Assembly: GCA_024642025.1 (NCBI GenBank)
Contig: JAHEBY010000217.1
Coordinates: 1-5,089, forward strand
Direction of reading: 5' to 3'
Length of the DNA stretch: 5,089 nucleotides
Origin: Comamonadaceae bacterium
GTDB taxonomy: Bacteria; Pseudomonadota; Gammaproteobacteria; Burkholderiales; Burkholderiaceae_C
Under the pieces are notes generated by a model, which was given only the letters and a program-made list of their open reading frames with translations, ran no database searches and had not been told where the DNA came from. This document shows, one piece after another, positions 4,496 through 5,089 of the stretch. The stretch's first letter is position 1. Every line of letters starts with the position of its first letter. The position numbers and the translations under genes were made by a program.

Positions 4496-5089
4496 ATGGA
4501 TGGCTTCGACCCCGTCGTTCTGGCCCGTATTCAATTTGCGGCCAACATGACGTTTCACATCCTGTTTCCGTCCATCAGCATTGCGATGGGCTGGACGCTC
4601 CTGTTCTTCAAAACACGCTTTACTGCCACGGGCAAACAACACTGGATGGACGCCTACCAGTTTTGGGTAAAGATTTTTGCGCTCACGTTTGCGCTAGGTG
4701 TGGTGAGCGGCATCACCATGAGTTTTCAGTTTGGCACCAACTGGCCCGGCTTCATGACTACCGTGGGCAACGTGGCCGGCCCGCTCCTGGCCTATGAGGT
4801 GCTCACCGCCTTCTTTCTGGAGGCCACCATGCTGGGCATCATGCTGTTCGGGCGCGGGCGCGTGAGCGAACGGGTGCACACGATGGCCACTCTGCTGGTA
4901 GCGCTGGGTACCACCGCGTCGGCCTTCTGGATTCTGGCGCTCAACTCGTGGATGCACACGCCCGCCGGTTTTGAAATGATCAACGGCCAGGCGCACGTGA
5001 CGAGTTGGTTCGAGGTGATTTTCAACCCCTCGTTTCCGTACCGTATGACGCACATGCTGCTGGCCTCGGGCCTCACAGTTGCTTTTTTG
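4496..5089 (+). CDS. cydA: Cytochrome bd-type ubiquinol oxidase subunit I (CioA-like), N-terminal part
   Basis: The first 198 codons of CydA/CioA; the gene runs off the right edge. This subunit oxidises ubiquinol and carries the haems of the bd oxidase, reducing O2 to water at the inner membrane. Key residues are present: His21 (high-spin b595 ligand, in TFHILFPS), Glu101 and Glu109 in AYEVLTAFFLEATMLGIML (99-117), the FQFGTNW block (78-84), and His186 (b558 ligand, in PYRMTHMLLASG). The HILFP, YEVLTAFFLEA and VIFNPSFPYR (174-183) blocks resemble the cyanide-insensitive CioA branch more than Escherichia coli CydA. The quinol-binding Q loop that would settle subtype is outside the window. AAAGG (4482-4486) nine bases upstream supports the start. 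The second subunit is expected beyond the edge. Confidence 0.95.
   Translation, partial: MDGFDPVVLARIQFAANMTFHILFPSISIAMGWTLLFFKTRFTATGKQHWMDAYQFWVKIFALTFALGVVSGITMSFQFGTNWPGFMTTVGNVAGPLLAYEVLTAFFLEATMLGIMLFGRGRVSERVHTMATLLVALGTTASAFWILALNSWMHTPAGFEMINGQAHVTSWFEVIFNPSFPYRMTHMLLASGLTVAFL

Overview
This looks like a chromosomal segment from a betaproteobacterium of the order Burkholderiales, most likely family Comamonadaceae (Rhodoferax/Polaromonas-like). The basis is the GC-rich codon use, the protein sequences and the gene order. It is an ordinary housekeeping region for haem synthesis and respiration, with no mobile element, CRISPR array, rRNA or tRNA visible.

Layout. On the minus strand, reading leftward from about 1220, lie hemJ (794-1222, membrane protoporphyrinogen oxidase) and a VanZ-family membrane protein (753 to beyond the left edge). 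A 303-base intergenic region (1223-1525) separates them from hemB (1526-2542, plus strand, porphobilinogen synthase). hemB is followed at 48 bases by a CorA-type divalent-cation channel (2591-3712). After a 124-base gap comes a GbsR/MarR-family regulator (3837-4493). Two bases later starts the first gene of a cytochrome bd-type quinol oxidase, subunit I of the CioA-like kind (4496 to beyond the right edge).

Two non-coding stretches are the most interesting parts. First, the hemJ/hemB intergenic region carries what reads as a complete small-RNA gene on the minus strand: a good sigma-70 promoter (1376-1404), about 100 transcribed bases able to form three hairpins (one showing an anti-Shine-Dalgarno-like CCUCCC loop), and a strong intrinsic terminator (1271-1300). 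That terminator lies just upstream of hemJ and would serve no other visible gene. A partial Fur-box-like site overlaps its promoter. Second, the leader of the GbsR-family gene is a near-perfect 50-bp dyad (3788-3837; 20 of 22 arm positions match) that runs into the start codon. It contains an exact 12-bp palindrome and an 18-bp spaced repeat, and it is a strong candidate for the operator of the regulator and the oxidase operon. In RNA the same dyad would hide the ribosome-binding site.

How the genes may work together: HemB and HemJ are early and late steps of haem synthesis, and the bd oxidase downstream needs three haems. Shared regulation of haem supply and the oxidase is inference. The genes are neighbours, but hemJ, hemB-corA and the regulator-oxidase unit appear to be separate transcription units.
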